The translations under genes and the position numbers were made by a program. The notes beneath the pieces were generated by a model. The model searched no databases. It was given only the letters and a program-made list of their open reading frames with translations, and was not told where the DNA came from. Source: Arcanobacterium haemolyticum (lineage in GTDB: Bacteria > Actinomycetota > Actinomycetes > Actinomycetales > Actinomycetaceae). From it: DNA of 64,000 nucleotides. Location of the stretch: positions 124,001 to 188,000 of the forward strand of contig JADYUX010000001.1 of the NCBI GenBank assembly GCA_021532125.1. The letters are read 5' to 3'. Every line of letters begins with the position of its first letter. The stretch's first letter is position 1. Shown one piece after another: positions 18,726-28,775 of this stretch.

Positions 18726-21700
18726 TCAGGCTTCGATGCGCTTCACTGAAACGCCGAGCTTGTCAGCTTCCTCGACATGTGCCGAAAGAGCCAACGTCTC
18801 ACCACTAATGAACTCAAGATGCGTACGCACGGCATCCACATGCTCACCAGGTACACGAAGCGTGAGCTCGATACGGTCCGCAACATGCAGGCCGGCAGCC
18901 TTGCGTTCATCCTGGACGGCACGAACGACATCGCGCGCATAACCCTCGGCTTCAAGCTCCGGCGTCAGCGTCGTATCCAACGACACGAAGGAACCCGAAT
19001 CAAGAACCGTTGCCACCGAACCAGGCTCCGATACAACCTGAGTTGTGAGCGTGTACTGCCCTGGTGTCAGCGTCACCTCCGGATCAAGCTCAAGTGCAAC
19101 GCCTCCCTCAACCTCGTGCCAAGCACCATCACGTGCAGCCTTAAAGAGCTGAGACGTGAGCTTACGCATCGCTGGATCGAGTTCACGGGGAAGAACCGCA
19201 AGCTCGCGGCGCACTTCCATGCCACAATTCTCAGCATCCTTGAAAGCAACGTTCTTGACATTGACTTCTGACGCGATGAGATCAGCAAAAGCCCCCATAT
19301 CCAAACTCGAAACCACCGTGAGTGTCTGCAGCGGCTGGCGCACGCGCAGCTTATTCGCCTTACGCAACGAATGAGCAGCAGACACCACCGCGCGCACCTC
19401 GTCCATCTGGGCGACAAGCGCATCGTCAGCAACAGTCTCAGGGAGCACCGGCCAATCAGTCAGGTGCACTGAGCGTCCACCCGTGAGGCCACGCCAGATT
19501 TCCTCCGACACAAGCGGAAGAAGCGGAGCCGTCACCTGCGAGAGTGTGACGAGAGCCGTATAGAGGGTATCGAAAGCCTGCGTATCCTCGTTCCAGAAAC
19601 GATCACGCGACGTACGGACGTACCAATTCGTCAGGATGTCGATGTAGTCGCGCACGCTCTGGCACGCCGACGGAATATCGTACGCATCAAGCTGGCCACG
19701 CACCGTTTCCGAAAGAGCGCGTGTATGGGCAAGCAAATACCGATCCTGAACGTCAAGCGAAGCAACAAGCGCCTCGTCGTTCATATCGACCTGCTTCGCA
19801 AGATAACCGGCACCCTTACTGCACGTTCCAGCGTAAAGCGTGAAGAAATAGTACGAATTCCACAACGGAAGGATGATGTGGCGAACGGTATCGCGAATCG
19901 CATCCTCCGTGACGATAAGATTCCCGCCTCGCACCACCGGCGAGCTCATAAGGAACCACCGCATGGCATCCGACCCATACGAATCAAACACCTTGTTGAC
20001 ATCCGGGTAGTTCCGCAGCGATTTACTCATCTTGCGGCCATCGTCCCCGAGCACGATGCCGTGCGACACAACATTTGTGAAGGCAGGACGATCAAACAAG
20101 GCTGTGGCGAGCACGTGGAGCGTGTAGAACCACCCGCGTGTCTGGCCGATGTACTCGACGATGAAATCGCCTGGGTAGTGCGATTCGAACCATTCCTGAT
20201 TCTCGAAGGGGTAATGCACCTGGGCATAGGGCATTGATCCCGATTCGAACCAGCAGTCGAGCACGTCAGGGATGCGCCGCATCATCGACTTACCCGTCGG
20301 ATCATCCGGGTTCGGGCGCACGAGCTCATCAATGTAAGGACGGTGGAGGTTCGTCACCTTCACACCGAAATCACGCTCAAGCTCCGCGAACGAGCCATAC
20401 ACATCCGTGCGCGGATAGTTCGGATCGTCACTCACCCACACGGGGATGGGAGCACCCCAGAATCGGTTACGAGAAATCGACCAATCGCGAGCGCCAGCAA
20501 GCCAATTGCCGAAGATGCCGTCCTTCGTGTGTTCGGGCACCCAGTCGATCTGCTGGTTGAGCTCGACCATACGATCACGGATCGCCGACACCTTGACGAA
20601 CCACGAGGAGACCGCCTTGTAGATGAGCGGCTTACGGCAACGCCAGCAGTGCGGGTAGGAGTGAACGTACGACTTCTGCTGCACGAGAACCGCGCGTCGT
20701 TCCTCCGGAACGCGGGCAAGTGGCCCAGTGCCATCGCGAAGATCCTGCGTGATCGGCTTGTTTGCATCAAAGACTTGAAGGCCCTCGTAATCGGGAACTT
20801 CCGAAGTGAAGCAACCACCCTCGTCGACCGGGATGACCGGTTGGATGCCGACTTCCTGACAGACGAACATGTCGTCCTCACCGAAAGCCGGGGCGATATG
20901 AACAAGACCCGTACCGTCTTCGGTCGAGACGTAATCACCCGTGATGATCGTCCACCCCATCGGTCCAGGAGCGGCACCCTCAGCACGATGAGCCTCGTTA
21001 TCGTAGTAATCGAAGATCGGATGGTAGCGCTTACCCGCAAGATCCGAGCCGGTGAGCCGCGCGACAACCTCCGGCTCCTCACCCAGTTCTTTCGTATACG
21101 CGCCAAGACGCGCCTCAGCGACGACGACGTTTTCACCAGCCAACGGGGATTCGAGATCCTCCGCAACGTGGACGACAACGTAATCGATCTTCGGGCCAAC
21201 GGCCACAGCAAGGTTCGACGGCAACGTCCAGGGTGTCGTCGTCCAGATGAGAACAAGCTCGCCCTTATCCGAGCCAGGAACAAGTGGTTCCTCAAGGCGC
21301 ATACCGACCGTCACCGTGTTGTCTTGGCGATCCTGGTATACGTCGTCGTCCATCTTGAGCTCATGGTTCGACAACGGCGTGCGGTCGTGCCAGCAGTATG
21401 GGAGCACACGGTGCCCCTGGTAGGCAAGGCCCTTATCGTAAAGCGTCTTGAACGCCCAGATCACCGACTCCATGTACGTGGGATCGAGGGTCTTGTAATC
21501 GTTCGAGAAATCTACCCAACGAGCCTGACGAGTAACGTACTCCTCCCACTCGTTCGTGTAACGAAGAACCGACGAACGGCACGCCTCGTTGAAAGCCTTG
21601 ATTCCGATACCACCCTCACGGGTGATTTCTGTGACGTCGTCGATTCCAAGCTCACGCTGCGCCTCAAGCTCAGCAGGAAGGCCGTGAGTATCCCACCCGA

Positions 21701-21989
21701 AACGGCGCTCAACACGCTGGCCACGCATCGTACGGTAGCGGCCAACAACATCCTTGACGTAGCCCGTCAGAAGGTGCCCGTAATGCGGCAAGCCGTTGGC
21801 AAATGGCGGGCCGTCGTAGAAAACAAACTCGTTAGAGCCCTCCGAACCGGCTGGGCGGTTATCGATGGACGCCTGGAAGGTGCCGTCCTGCTTCCAGTAA
21901 GCGAGCACCTCCTCCTCGAGCTTCGGGAACTCCGGAGAAGCGACGACGTCGCCCTCGCGGTGGAGTGGATAATGCGCTTGCTCGCTCAT
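18726..21989 (-). CDS. ileS: Isoleucine--tRNA ligase
   Basis: 1,087 residues, the long form of the enzyme. The class I signature HYGH (69-72, within [17 protein letters not shown]) and [10 protein letters not shown] (KMSKS loop) are intact, with the CP1 editing domain between them ([28 protein letters not shown]). The C-terminal region after the anticodon-binding domain is long. Start ATG 21989 has GAGGAGA three bases upstream; an in-frame start four codons earlier overlaps that site and is less likely. Controlled by the T-box in its leader. Confidence 0.97.
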   Translation of the reverse strand: MSEQAHYPLHREGDVVASPEFPKLEEEVLAYWKQDGTFQASIDNRPAGSEGSNEFVFYDGPPFANGLPHYGHLLTGYVKDVVGRYRTMRGQRVERRFGWDTHGLPAELEAQRELGIDDVTEITREGGIGIKAFNEACRSSVLRYTNEWEEYVTRQARWVDFSNDYKTLDPTYMESVIWAFKTLYDKGLAYQGHRVLPYCWHDRTPLSNHELKMDDDVYQDRQDNTVTVGMRLEEPLVPGSDKGELVLIWTTTPWTLPSNLAVAVGPKIDYVVVHVAEDLESPLAGENVVVAEARLGAYTKELGEEPEVVARLTGSDLAGKRYHPIFDYYDNEAHRAEGAAPGPMGWTIITGDYVSTEDGTGLVHIAPAFGEDDMFVCQEVGIQPVIPVDEGGCFTSEVPDYEGLQVFDANKPITQDLRDGTGPLARVPEERRAVLVQQKSYVHSYPHCWRCRKPLIYKAVSSWFVKVSAIRDRMVELNQQIDWVPEHTKDGIFGNWLAGARDWSISRNRFWGAPIPVWVSDDPNYPRTDVYGSFAELERDFGVKVTNLHRPYIDELVRPNPDDPTGKSMMRRIPDVLDCWFESGSMPYAQVHYPFENQEWFESHYPGDFIVEYIGQTRGWFYTLHVLATALFDRPAFTNVVSHGIVLGDDGRKMSKSLRNYPDVNKVFDSYGSDAMRWFLMSSPVVRGGNLIVTEDAIRDTVRHIILPLWNSYYFFTLYAGTCSKGAGYLAKQVDMNDEALVASLDVQDRYLLAHTRALSETVRGQLDAYDIPSACQSVRDYIDILTNWYVRTSRDRFWNEDTQAFDTLYTALVTLSQVTAPLLPLVSEEIWRGLTGGRSVHLTDWPVLPETVADDALVAQMDEVRAVVSAAHSLRKANKLRVRQPLQTLTVVSSLDMGAFADLIASEVNVKNVAFKDAENCGMEVRRELAVLPRELDPAMRKLTSQLFKAARDGAWHEVEGGVALELDPEVTLTPGQYTLTTQVVSEPGSVATVLDSGSFVSLDTTLTPELEAEGYARDVVRAVQDERKAAGLHVADRIELTLRVPGEHVDAVRTHLEFISGETLALSAHVEEADKLGVSVKRIEA

Positions 21990-21990
21990 G

Positions 21991-22228
21991 TCTCTCCTCA
22001 ATGCGGATACGGATCACGAGGACGAGAATCGGAAGAATACTTCCGAAGCCGCGGTACCACCTCGCTTGCCACGCTGCGCGCAGCCGCTTCATTGAGGACG
22101 ATGACGAGTCCAACCGTCTGGTTCTAATAGGAGCTCACGCCTGCGGATTCACTGCGTTCCGAAGGAGGTTTGCTCTGTTCTTCCAGATGCTCGCCGGTGA
22201 TAGCCGGGTCAACGCAAGGAACATTGTA
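21991..22228 (-). promoter_or_regulatory. T-box riboswitch of ileS, with ATC specifier, and its promoter
   Basis: The minus strand carries the T-box core AGGTGGTACCGCG (22064-22052), which binds the tRNA acceptor end. Upstream, a short stem CCGG(CTATCA)CCGG presents ATC (22201-22199), an isoleucine codon, matching the ultrashort Stem I of actinobacterial ileS T-boxes. A -10 TACAAT lies at 22228-22223. No T-rich terminator hairpin is seen before the start; the GAGGAGA ribosome binding site lies right after the core. Translational control by uncharged tRNA-Ile is therefore the likely mode. Confidence 0.88.
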
Positions 22229-22311
22229 ACGTAGCGACGCAGGCGACGTCTGTGAGGTCCAACGCTCCACGCCGCCACGCACAACGGCGACTCAATCGCC
22301 TACTCTCGGTG

Positions 22312-23052
22312 CTACTTTCGGGCGACCGTCCACGAATTTGCTTGCGCAACTGGACGCACTGTCACCGAGTCGATATTGACGTGGCTCGGTCGCGAAAGCG
22401 TCCACACAATCACATCGGCAATATCGTCGGCAACTAGCGGTTCGTCCACTCCGGCATAGACCGCCTCGGCAGCTTCCTCACTTCCCAAACGATTCTTCGA
22501 GAACTCCGGCGTTTTCACCATACCTGGGGCAATCTCGATAATGCGCACAGGCTCGCCAAGCAACTCCAAACGCAACGTCTGCGGAATCATCAACTCAGCA
22601 TGTTTAGCTGCGGTATATCCCGCACCACCCTTGTACGCCTCGTGCGCCGCCGTTGACGTAATGAAAACGATGTCGCCGCCGCGCTCGCGGAAAGCGGGGA
22701 GCACCGCCTGAGTGAGACGCAGCGTGCCGAGGACGTTCTTTTCGTACATTCCAAGCCAGTCAGCGATCTTGCCGTCCGCCACCGAGTCAAGGCCGATTGC
22801 GCCGCCCGCGTTGTTGACGAGCGCCGTAAGTGGGCCGTTCTTTTCGGCGCATTCCGCGAGCGCGGCCACCTGCGCATCATCAGTGAGGTCGGCAGAAAAA
22901 TATTCGCAGCCGATATCATCCGCTAGTGCTTCGAGGCGTTCAGTGCGGCGCGCGGTAGCGATAACGTCGTAGCCTTCCGCTACAAGCCTGCGGCAGGTAG
23001 CCTCGCCGATACCCGTTGATGCTCCTGTGACAAGTACTCGTCCACGTGCCAT
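22312..23052 (-). CDS. Short-chain dehydrogenase/reductase (SDR)
   Basis: 246 residues. Classical SDR: TGASTGIGEAT (NAD(P)-binding TGxxxGxG, near residue 8), NNAGGAIG, and the catalytic YTAAKH (YxxxK) with ITSTAAHEA carrying the Ser. The helix after the first strand contains ARRTERL, basic residues suggesting NADP. It resembles the YdfG/serine dehydrogenase-like group (LGMYEKNVLGTLRLTQAVLP). The substrate is not readable. Start ATG 23052 follows GGAGGAG; an in-frame start seven codons upstream has no such site. Monocistronic, divergent from proC. Confidence 0.88.
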   Translation of the reverse strand: MARGRVLVTGASTGIGEATCRRLVAEGYDVIATARRTERLEALADDIGCEYFSADLTDDAQVAALAECAEKNGPLTALVNNAGGAIGLDSVADGKIADWLGMYEKNVLGTLRLTQAVLPAFRERGGDIVFITSTAAHEAYKGGAGYTAAKHAELMIPQTLRLELLGEPVRIIEIAPGMVKTPEFSKNRLGSEEAAEAVYAGVDEPLVADDIADVIVWTLSRPSHVNIDSVTVRPVAQANSWTVARK

Positions 23053-23270
23053 GTGCTCTCCTCCGCTCGTCAATTCGCCAACCGCTTTGGCTCGCGTCCT
23101 TCCATATTCCCACTCTCGATGAGCATTGCGCAGGATTGTTCAGAGGTACTCGTTATCGTGTCTGCCCTCGTGCCGCCGCGCTGCTATTCGTCGTCGGACT
23201 TCGTCCTGCCGGTCCCCCGATTTCCCTGGTAGCGTGACGTTTGGATTCATTCGCGACTTCGGGAGGTCAC

Positions 23271-24086
23271 ATGCTAGGTTTCATCGGTGCCGGTTCCATG
23301 GGTGGAGCGATTATTCGTGGCGTCATTGCGGCTGGAACGTACAAAGCGAGCGACATCGTCATCGTCGGCTCTACACCCGAGCGTTCCCGTGAACTTGCCG
23401 ACTCGTTTGGTACACAGGCTGCACGTGACGCCCGCGAACTGGTGGCGAAGGTGGGTTCGGGGGTCGTCGTTGTCGCGGTGAAACCGTACGCTGTTGCCGG
23501 AGTGCTTGATTCGATTCGCGACGAAGCAGCGAAGGCCGGTTCAATTATTGTCTCAGTTGCGGCAGGGACGACGATTGACGTGCTCACTTCGCATCTCGAC
23601 GATGGCCAACCCGTGGTGAGGACAATGCCGAACGTCAATGCGGCGCTCGGCCAGTCGATGACGGGGATCTGTGCAGCTCAAGGTGTGAGTGACGATCAGC
23701 TCGCAGCGGTTACCGAAGTTTTTGAGGCTGTTGGGGAAACGACGACGATCGCCGAGAAAGATTTTTCGGCATTTTCGGCGCTGGCTGGCTGTTCACCGGC
23801 CTATACCTTCGAGTACATCGATGCGCTTGCGCGTGCGGGCGTAAAGAACGGGCTCCCAAAACTTCAGGCCGTGAAGATTGCCGCTCAGGCAGTTCTAGGT
23901 TCGGCGCAGATGGTCTTGGCAGGGCTTGACTCTGGCGATACTCCAGCCTCTTTAGCCGATTCTGTGCAATCCCCTGGCGGGACGACTGTGGCCGGCGTAG
24001 TTGCCCTTGAGGAGGCCGGTTTTGGTGCCGCCGTTGTCAAGGGCGCGCAAGCCTCGATTGATCGCGACACGGAACTACAAGGCTGA
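23271..24086 (+). CDS. proC: Pyrroline-5-carboxylate reductase
   Basis: 271 residues. Last step of proline synthesis, reducing P5C with NAD(P)H. N-terminal Rossmann motif FIGAGSMGGAI, VVAVKPYAV, TMPNVNAALGQSMTG and the C-terminal signature GDTPASLADSVQSPGGTT are diagnostic. ATG 23271 has GGGAGG four bases upstream and begins right at the Rossmann strand, so it is preferred to the upstream in-frame ATG. No other proline genes are adjacent. Confidence 0.95.
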   Translation: MLGFIGAGSMGGAIIRGVIAAGTYKASDIVIVGSTPERSRELADSFGTQAARDARELVAKVGSGVVVVAVKPYAVAGVLDSIRDEAAKAGSIIVSVAAGTTIDVLTSHLDDGQPVVRTMPNVNAALGQSMTGICAAQGVSDDQLAAVTEVFEAVGETTTIAEKDFSAFSALAGCSPAYTFEYIDALARAGVKNGLPKLQAVKIAAQAVLGSAQMVLAGLDSGDTPASLADSVQSPGGTTVAGVVALEEAGFGAAVVKGAQASIDRDTELQG

Positions 24087-24099
24087 CGTATTTCTCAAC

Positions 24100-24147
24100 G
24101 AGGGCAGGTTCGGACAAGCAAACTCAGCAATGCCCGATCCTGCCCTC
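24100..24147. terminator. Hairpin between convergent proC and a membrane-protein gene
   Basis: GAGGGCAGG (24100-24108) pairs with CCTGCCCTC (24139-24147) across a 30-base loop. No good T-tract follows on either strand, so its role is uncertain. Confidence 0.35.
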
Positions 24148-24178
24148 ACTGGCAGATCAGCCATATTGTGGCGAGATA

Positions 24179-24517
24179 CTAGAAGAAAAATGCTATACCC
24201 ACGGTGATAAAAACCATTCCACCTAAGGCAACGAGAACAAGACGCGAGGATCGCTGTGTACGTTCCTCCGCGCTCATACGTTTTCTTTTCTTCTCCTCGA
24301 AGATAATAAGTGCTGACGCGAAGAAGTTATACGGCGAGAGGACGAGAAGTTCGTAAAAATCTTCCGAACCTATAAATCCTTGAAGCACACCTTCGGAAAA
24401 ATAATAGAGGACATAACTGATCAAGATTTCCGCGGAGCTCAAAAGAACAACAAGCCGGATATATCGTCGCGTATCTTTCGCTGTCCACCGTTCTAGCGGC
24501 TGATCGGCTTTGCTCAT
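24179..24517 (-). CDS. Small membrane protein of unknown function
   Basis: 112 residues. Three hydrophobic segments are likely: about residues 21-41 (LVVLLSSAEILISYVLYYF), 58-73 and 92-111 (LVLVALGGMVFITVGIAFFF), with a basic cytoplasmic loop EEKKRKRMSAEERTQ between the last two. No known motif. A weak AGGG lies upstream of the ATG. The gene stands alone, convergent with proC, and the 183 bases to the next gene on the same strand hold nothing I can name. Confidence 0.55.
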   Translation of the reverse strand: MSKADQPLERWTAKDTRRYIRLVVLLSSAEILISYVLYYFSEGVLQGFIGSEDFYELLVLSPYNFFASALIIFEEKKRKRMSAEERTQRSSRLVLVALGGMVFITVGIAFFF

Positions 24518-24700
24518 CGCACCCTGCCTTCGTCATCTCACGCTCGCCGCTGAGCCAATGGCCCCACATTCGACGAGCGCTACATTCACGGTAACTACGC
24601 CGGCCGGAGTATTCCTGATTCCCTGACGAAAGTCGGGTTCAGAGCACCGAAAAATGTGGTGGATCTTCAGGCCATCACGAGCACGCGGCCGGCGCTATCA

Positions 24701-25075
24701 CTACATCAGGGTGAAAACTGCCGCAGATACGATCACTCCGAGTGGGATAAGCCAGAGCAATCGCCGACTCCGCGAATCTGCTTCTCCTTCAGCGACTACT
24801 CGACCCTTCGTCGAAGCAACAACTAAAACCACTGACAAAACGAAGCCACTCACAACAAGAAGTAGCCAGTCCGCCGCAGAGAACGATGAGAGCACACCTC
24901 CAAGGCTCCCGGTATCCCTCCAGTACGCGGCAGAACTACCAATAAAACCGCCGAAAGCAATCAGGATCGTCCCGGCAATAACCTGCCCAATATGTTTCGC
25001 CCGCATCTCAGCCCCCTCGTGCATCATTGCACTTTTATCGTAAAGAAAATTGAGGCCGGCATAGAGGGTTTTCAT
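24701..25075 (-). CDS. Small membrane protein of unknown function
   Basis: 124 residues. Three transmembrane segments: about residues 29-50 (IGQVIAGTILIAFGGFIGS), 68-88 (LLLVVSGFVLSVVLVVA) and 107-124 (LLWLIPLGVIVSAAVFTLM), ending almost at the last helix. No recognised family. The start ATG 25075 lacks a clear ribosome binding site. It is similar in style to the preceding small membrane protein but not visibly homologous. Confidence 0.5.
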   Translation of the reverse strand: MKTLYAGLNFLYDKSAMMHEGAEMRAKHIGQVIAGTILIAFGGFIGSSAAYWRDTGSLGGVLSSFSAADWLLLVVSGFVLSVVLVVASTKGRVVAEGEADSRSRRLLWLIPLGVIVSAAVFTLM

Positions 25076-25145
25076 GTTACAGATACGTAACGGCTTAACC
25101 CTTCGCCGGAACTATGGCATGCCGAGGCAAAGATTTCTCTGGACA

Positions 25146-25700
25146 TTAATCTTCCCAATGCAACATTCCTACACCGCGAATAACTGCAACCGGGCACTCG
25201 TCGTTCGTATTTATGACAACGCCGGCAGCCGCAGCAAGAGCATCAACAACGGCTTCTCCACGCTCCGTCGCGAGGTCAATTCCAGCGCTACCAAGAGCAA
25301 TATCGCGCCGCCCGCGCCCGCGCCGGCGCTCGCGCTCGGACCCGCTAATAATCACCCCCGGCCGCCCGCCAAAGCGCGCCGCCAAGCCCTGCCGTATCTG
25401 TGCCGCGGCTTCGTCGCAATTCTCCGGACGGTAAAGGGCAAGCCCTCGCGGAATGGCACGAAACATCAGAAGATTCTTAGCGTCAAGCGCATCGAATTCG
25501 TCGGCCATATCCGCCTCGCGCTTTGTATACCGCCCTTGGGCCTTCGCCACGATTTTCCCCGCAATGACGACGATGTCGTCACCCCAGAGCGACCGCCCAC
25601 CATCGGGCCACACAAGAGAATTCAGCGGACCAGCAATAACGGCGGCAATATCGTCGTTCATGGAAACGGGCGGGATCCCGGATACCGGCATGATCATCAT
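25146..25700 (-). CDS. Short CofE-like protein (coenzyme F420:L-glutamate ligase family)
   Basis: 184 residues, against about 250 for CofE or the ligase domain of FbiB. The N-terminal PVSGIPPV and GDDIVVIAGKIVAKAQGR match the family segment that binds GTP/F420, and GVIISGSERERRRGRGRRDIALGSAGID corresponds to the conserved region usually read as ISDTFGRPWR...DVAIGVAG; the aromatic and proline positions are replaced by Arg-rich sequence. The end AAAGVVINTNDECPVAVIRG also fits. No other F420 gene is in the window, so it may be a repurposed or minimal member. A -10-like TATGTT six bases upstream suggests a leaderless start. Confidence 0.6.
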   Translation of the reverse strand: MMIMPVSGIPPVSMNDDIAAVIAGPLNSLVWPDGGRSLWGDDIVVIAGKIVAKAQGRYTKREADMADEFDALDAKNLLMFRAIPRGLALYRPENCDEAAAQIRQGLAARFGGRPGVIISGSERERRRGRGRRDIALGSAGIDLATERGEAVVDALAAAAGVVINTNDECPVAVIRGVGMLHWED

Positions 25701-25823
25701 GAAACGAACATAACAGAGCGTGATGCGTGGTCCCCTGAGCGCTCCCCACGAAATGAAGCGAATCTAACGAAAATACTGCGCTTCTCACCATGGATGGAGC
25801 CAAGAATCAGCACGGCCCAAGGA

Positions 25824-25836
25824 TAGAATAGGGATT
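25824..25836 (+). promoter_or_regulatory. Leaderless-type promoter of valS
   Basis: TAGAAT (25824-25829) lies seven bases before ATG 25837, and no ribosome binding site precedes the ATG. No T-box motif is seen upstream of valS, unlike ileS. Confidence 0.45.
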
Positions 25837-28500
25837 ATGACTGATTCCCAAGGCACGAATTTGCCCTCCGAGCTCCTCGATCACACGGAGGTTCCGGAGA
25901 AGGCAACACTTGAAGGACTAGAAGGCCGGTGGGGCGAAAGCTGGGAGAACAACCAGACGTACGCCTTCGACCGCAACGCAACACGTGAGGCCGTGTACTC
26001 TATCGACACGCCGCCGCCAACGGTGTCTGGCTCGCTCCACATCGGACACGTGTTTTCCTACACGCACACCGATACGGTAGCGCGATACCAGCGTATGCGC
26101 GGCAAGTCTGTGTTCTACCCGATGGGTTGGGACGACAACGGCCTGCCCACTGAGCGTCGCGTCCAGAACTACTTTGGTGTCCGTTGCGATCCTTCCCTCC
26201 CCTACGAGCCTAATTTCGTGCCACCGCACGACGGCGGCGACGGTAAGTCCATCAAGTACGCCGATCAGAAGCCGATCTCGCGCCGCAACTTCATCGAGCT
26301 GTGCTGGAAGCTCACCGCCGAAGACGAAGGGCAGTTCGAGGCGCTATGGCGCTACCTCGGCCTTTCGGTCGATTGGAAGCAGCACTACCAGACGATCGGC
26401 GCAAAGGCTCAGAAGGTCGCTCAGGCCGCATTCCTCAAGAACCTTGAACGCGGCGAGGCTTACCAGGCCCAGGCACCCGGCCTATGGGATGTCACCTTCC
26501 AGACCGCTGTGGCGCAAGCCGAACTCGAAGCTCGCGAGTACCCGGGCGCTTACCACTCCCTCGCGTTCCACGCCGAGGACGGCTCGGATGTCGTCATCGA
26601 AACGACCCGCCCCGAGCTCCTGCCCGCATGTGTGGCACTCATTGCCCACCCGGACGACGAGCGCTACCAGCACCTCTTTGGCACCACGGTGAAGTCCCCG
26701 ATTTTCGATGTGGAGCTCCCCGTGCTCGCCCACCCGGCAGCCGAAATCGACAAGGGTGCCGGTATCGCGATGTGCTGTACCTTCGGCGATATCACCGACG
26801 TGCAGTGGTGGCGCGAGCTTGACCTGCCCATGCGCTCCGTTCTTGGCAAGGACGGCCGTATCATCCGCGATACGCCGGAATGGATCACCTCCGAGCGCGG
26901 CCGCACCATGTACGAGGAGATGGCCGGAAAGACTACTTTCTCCGCACGAAAGGCCCTCGTCGAAGCACTCACAGCGTCAGGCGAAATGCTCGGCGAGCCC
27001 AAGCCGACGAACCGTATGACCAACTTCTTCGAGAAGGGCGATAAGCCCCTCGAAATCGTCACGTCCCGCCAATGGTACATCCGCAACGGTGGACGCGATT
27101 TCACGGAGGCTAACGGCAAGCAGCTACGCGAAAACCTCATCGAGGCGGGCAACGGACTTCAGTTCCACCCCGACTTCATGCACGTGCGTTACGACAACTG
27201 GGTTGGCGGCCTCAACACCGACTGGCTCATTTCCCGTCAGCGCTTCTTCGGTGTGCCGATTCCCGTGTGGTACAAGGTCTCCGAATCCGGCGAAGTGAAG
27301 TACGACGAGGTTATCGCCCCCGAGTTCGATCAACTCCCAGTCGATCCTTCCTCCGATGTCCCTGCAGGATACACGGCAGACCAGCGCGACCAGCCGGGTG
27401 GTTTCTCTGGCGAGGTCGACATCATGGATACGTGGGCAACGTCGTCGCTTTCCGCACAGATCGCCGCTGGGTGGCTCACCGATGACGATTTGTTCGCTCG
27501 TGTATACCCGATGGATGTGCGCCCGCAGGGCCAAGACATCATCCGCACGTGGCTCTTCTCTTCCATGGTTCGCGCCCACCTCGAGTTTGGGGAGAACCCC
27601 TGGAAGCACGCCGCGATCTCGGGATGGATTCTCGATCCCGACCACAAGAAGATGTCGAAGTCCAAGGGGAACGTTGTCACCCCGATGGGCCTCCTCGAAA
27701 AGCATGGTTCGGATGCCGTCCGCTACTGGGCCGCCAGTGCACGCCTCGGCGTGGATGCCACGTTCGACGAGCAGCAGATGAAGATCGGCCGTCGCCTTGC
27801 AATGAAGGTTCTCAACGCATCGAAGTTCGCCTTCGACGCTGCCGGCAAGGGTTCCCCGGTTCGTTTGGATCCGTCGCTCGTGACCGAGCCGGTGGATTGC
27901 TCGGTGCTCGCCGGCCTCGCCGATGTGGTTGAGCAAGCGACCTCGTCGTTTGAGGCATACGACCACACCCGTGCACTCGAGCTCACAGAAACGTACTTCT
28001 GGACGTTCTGCGACGATTATCTCGAGCTCGTCAAGGACCGCGCTTACGTGGATAGCCCCGAGGGGCAATCGGCTCGCGCAGCACTCAACATTGCTATTGA
28101 CACCTTCTTGCGGCTCCTCGCCCCCTTCATCCCCTTCGCTACCGAAGAGGTGTGGTCGTGGTATCGCTCAGGTTCGGTGCACCGCGCTGCGTGGCCAAGT
28201 GCCGACGACCTGCGTGCGGCCGCATCTGGCGGCGATGCTGAGGTGCTTCGCGTTGCAGGTGAGGCGCTTATGGTGCTTCGCAAGGTGAAGTCGGAAAACA
28301 AGGTTTCCCAGCGCACCACCTACAAGTTCGTCACGCTCTCCGTGGTTGAAGCGGATCGCGCCCGCTTGGATCTTGTTCTTGATGATCTTGTCCGCGCGGC
28401 GCACGTTGCTGGCACGCTCGGCATTGAGAATGTCGACGAGGCAGGCGCAGTAGCTGTAGCTTCGTACGAGCTCAATCCGCCGGAGCCGAAGAAGAAGTAA
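25837..28500 (+). CDS. valS: Valine--tRNA ligase
   Basis: 887 residues. Class I synthetase with HIGH as HIGH (68-71, PPTVSGSLHIGHVFSYTH) and KMSKS (about 605-609, DHKKMSKSKGN). The editing domain lies between (VIETTRPELLPACVALIAHPDDERY). It resembles the archaeal-like ValS lineage in its N-terminus (GWDDNGLPTERRVQNYFGVRCD) and ends without the long C-terminal coiled coil of E. coli ValS (951 residues). Followed by a strong terminator. Its upstream region has a leaderless-type -10. Confidence 0.97.
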   Translation: MTDSQGTNLPSELLDHTEVPEKATLEGLEGRWGESWENNQTYAFDRNATREAVYSIDTPPPTVSGSLHIGHVFSYTHTDTVARYQRMRGKSVFYPMGWDDNGLPTERRVQNYFGVRCDPSLPYEPNFVPPHDGGDGKSIKYADQKPISRRNFIELCWKLTAEDEGQFEALWRYLGLSVDWKQHYQTIGAKAQKVAQAAFLKNLERGEAYQAQAPGLWDVTFQTAVAQAELEAREYPGAYHSLAFHAEDGSDVVIETTRPELLPACVALIAHPDDERYQHLFGTTVKSPIFDVELPVLAHPAAEIDKGAGIAMCCTFGDITDVQWWRELDLPMRSVLGKDGRIIRDTPEWITSERGRTMYEEMAGKTTFSARKALVEALTASGEMLGEPKPTNRMTNFFEKGDKPLEIVTSRQWYIRNGGRDFTEANGKQLRENLIEAGNGLQFHPDFMHVRYDNWVGGLNTDWLISRQRFFGVPIPVWYKVSESGEVKYDEVIAPEFDQLPVDPSSDVPAGYTADQRDQPGGFSGEVDIMDTWATSSLSAQIAAGWLTDDDLFARVYPMDVRPQGQDIIRTWLFSSMVRAHLEFGENPWKHAAISGWILDPDHKKMSKSKGNVVTPMGLLEKHGSDAVRYWAASARLGVDATFDEQQMKIGRRLAMKVLNASKFAFDAAGKGSPVRLDPSLVTEPVDCSVLAGLADVVEQATSSFEAYDHTRALELTETYFWTFCDDYLELVKDRAYVDSPEGQSARAALNIAIDTFLRLLAPFIPFATEEVWSWYRSGSVHRAAWPSADDLRAAASGGDAEVLRVAGEALMVLRKVKSENKVSQRTTYKFVTLSVVEADRARLDLVLDDLVRAAHVAGTLGIENVDEAGAVAVASYELNPPEPKKK

Positions 28501-28513
28501 GCCCGAGGCTCGC

Positions 28514-28554
28514 GTGGGGTTCGTCGTTCCTTCGGCGAACCCCACTTTTCTTTT
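28514..28554 (+). terminator. Rho-independent terminator of valS
   Basis: GTGGGGTTCG (28514-28523) pairs with CGAACCCCAC (28536-28545), followed by TTTTCTTTT. It lies 14 bases after the valS stop. Bases 28,555-28,775 hold only the fadD promoter region. Confidence 0.88.
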
Positions 28555-28775
28555 CACGAACGACGATTCGCGGGAACGCCGATCGGCACGTTTGGCCGCG
28601 CTGTTCCCTCGTGTTTGTTGTGTGGAATGTCGACGAAGTTTTGCTCTTTCTGCCTCGTCGGGGGCGTATCGTGGTGGGAGCAGTGCCACAGTTTTCCTCG
28701 CTGCACCTCCCCCTACACTCGAGTAAGTTACGGTAGGGTAACTAGCGGTAAGATTTAGACAATCAAAGGTTGTAT

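Noticed and set aside
20343-22127. A 594-codon plus-strand open frame
   Set aside because: It is antisense to ileS, whose synthetase motifs are unambiguous; the plus frame has no recognisable domains.
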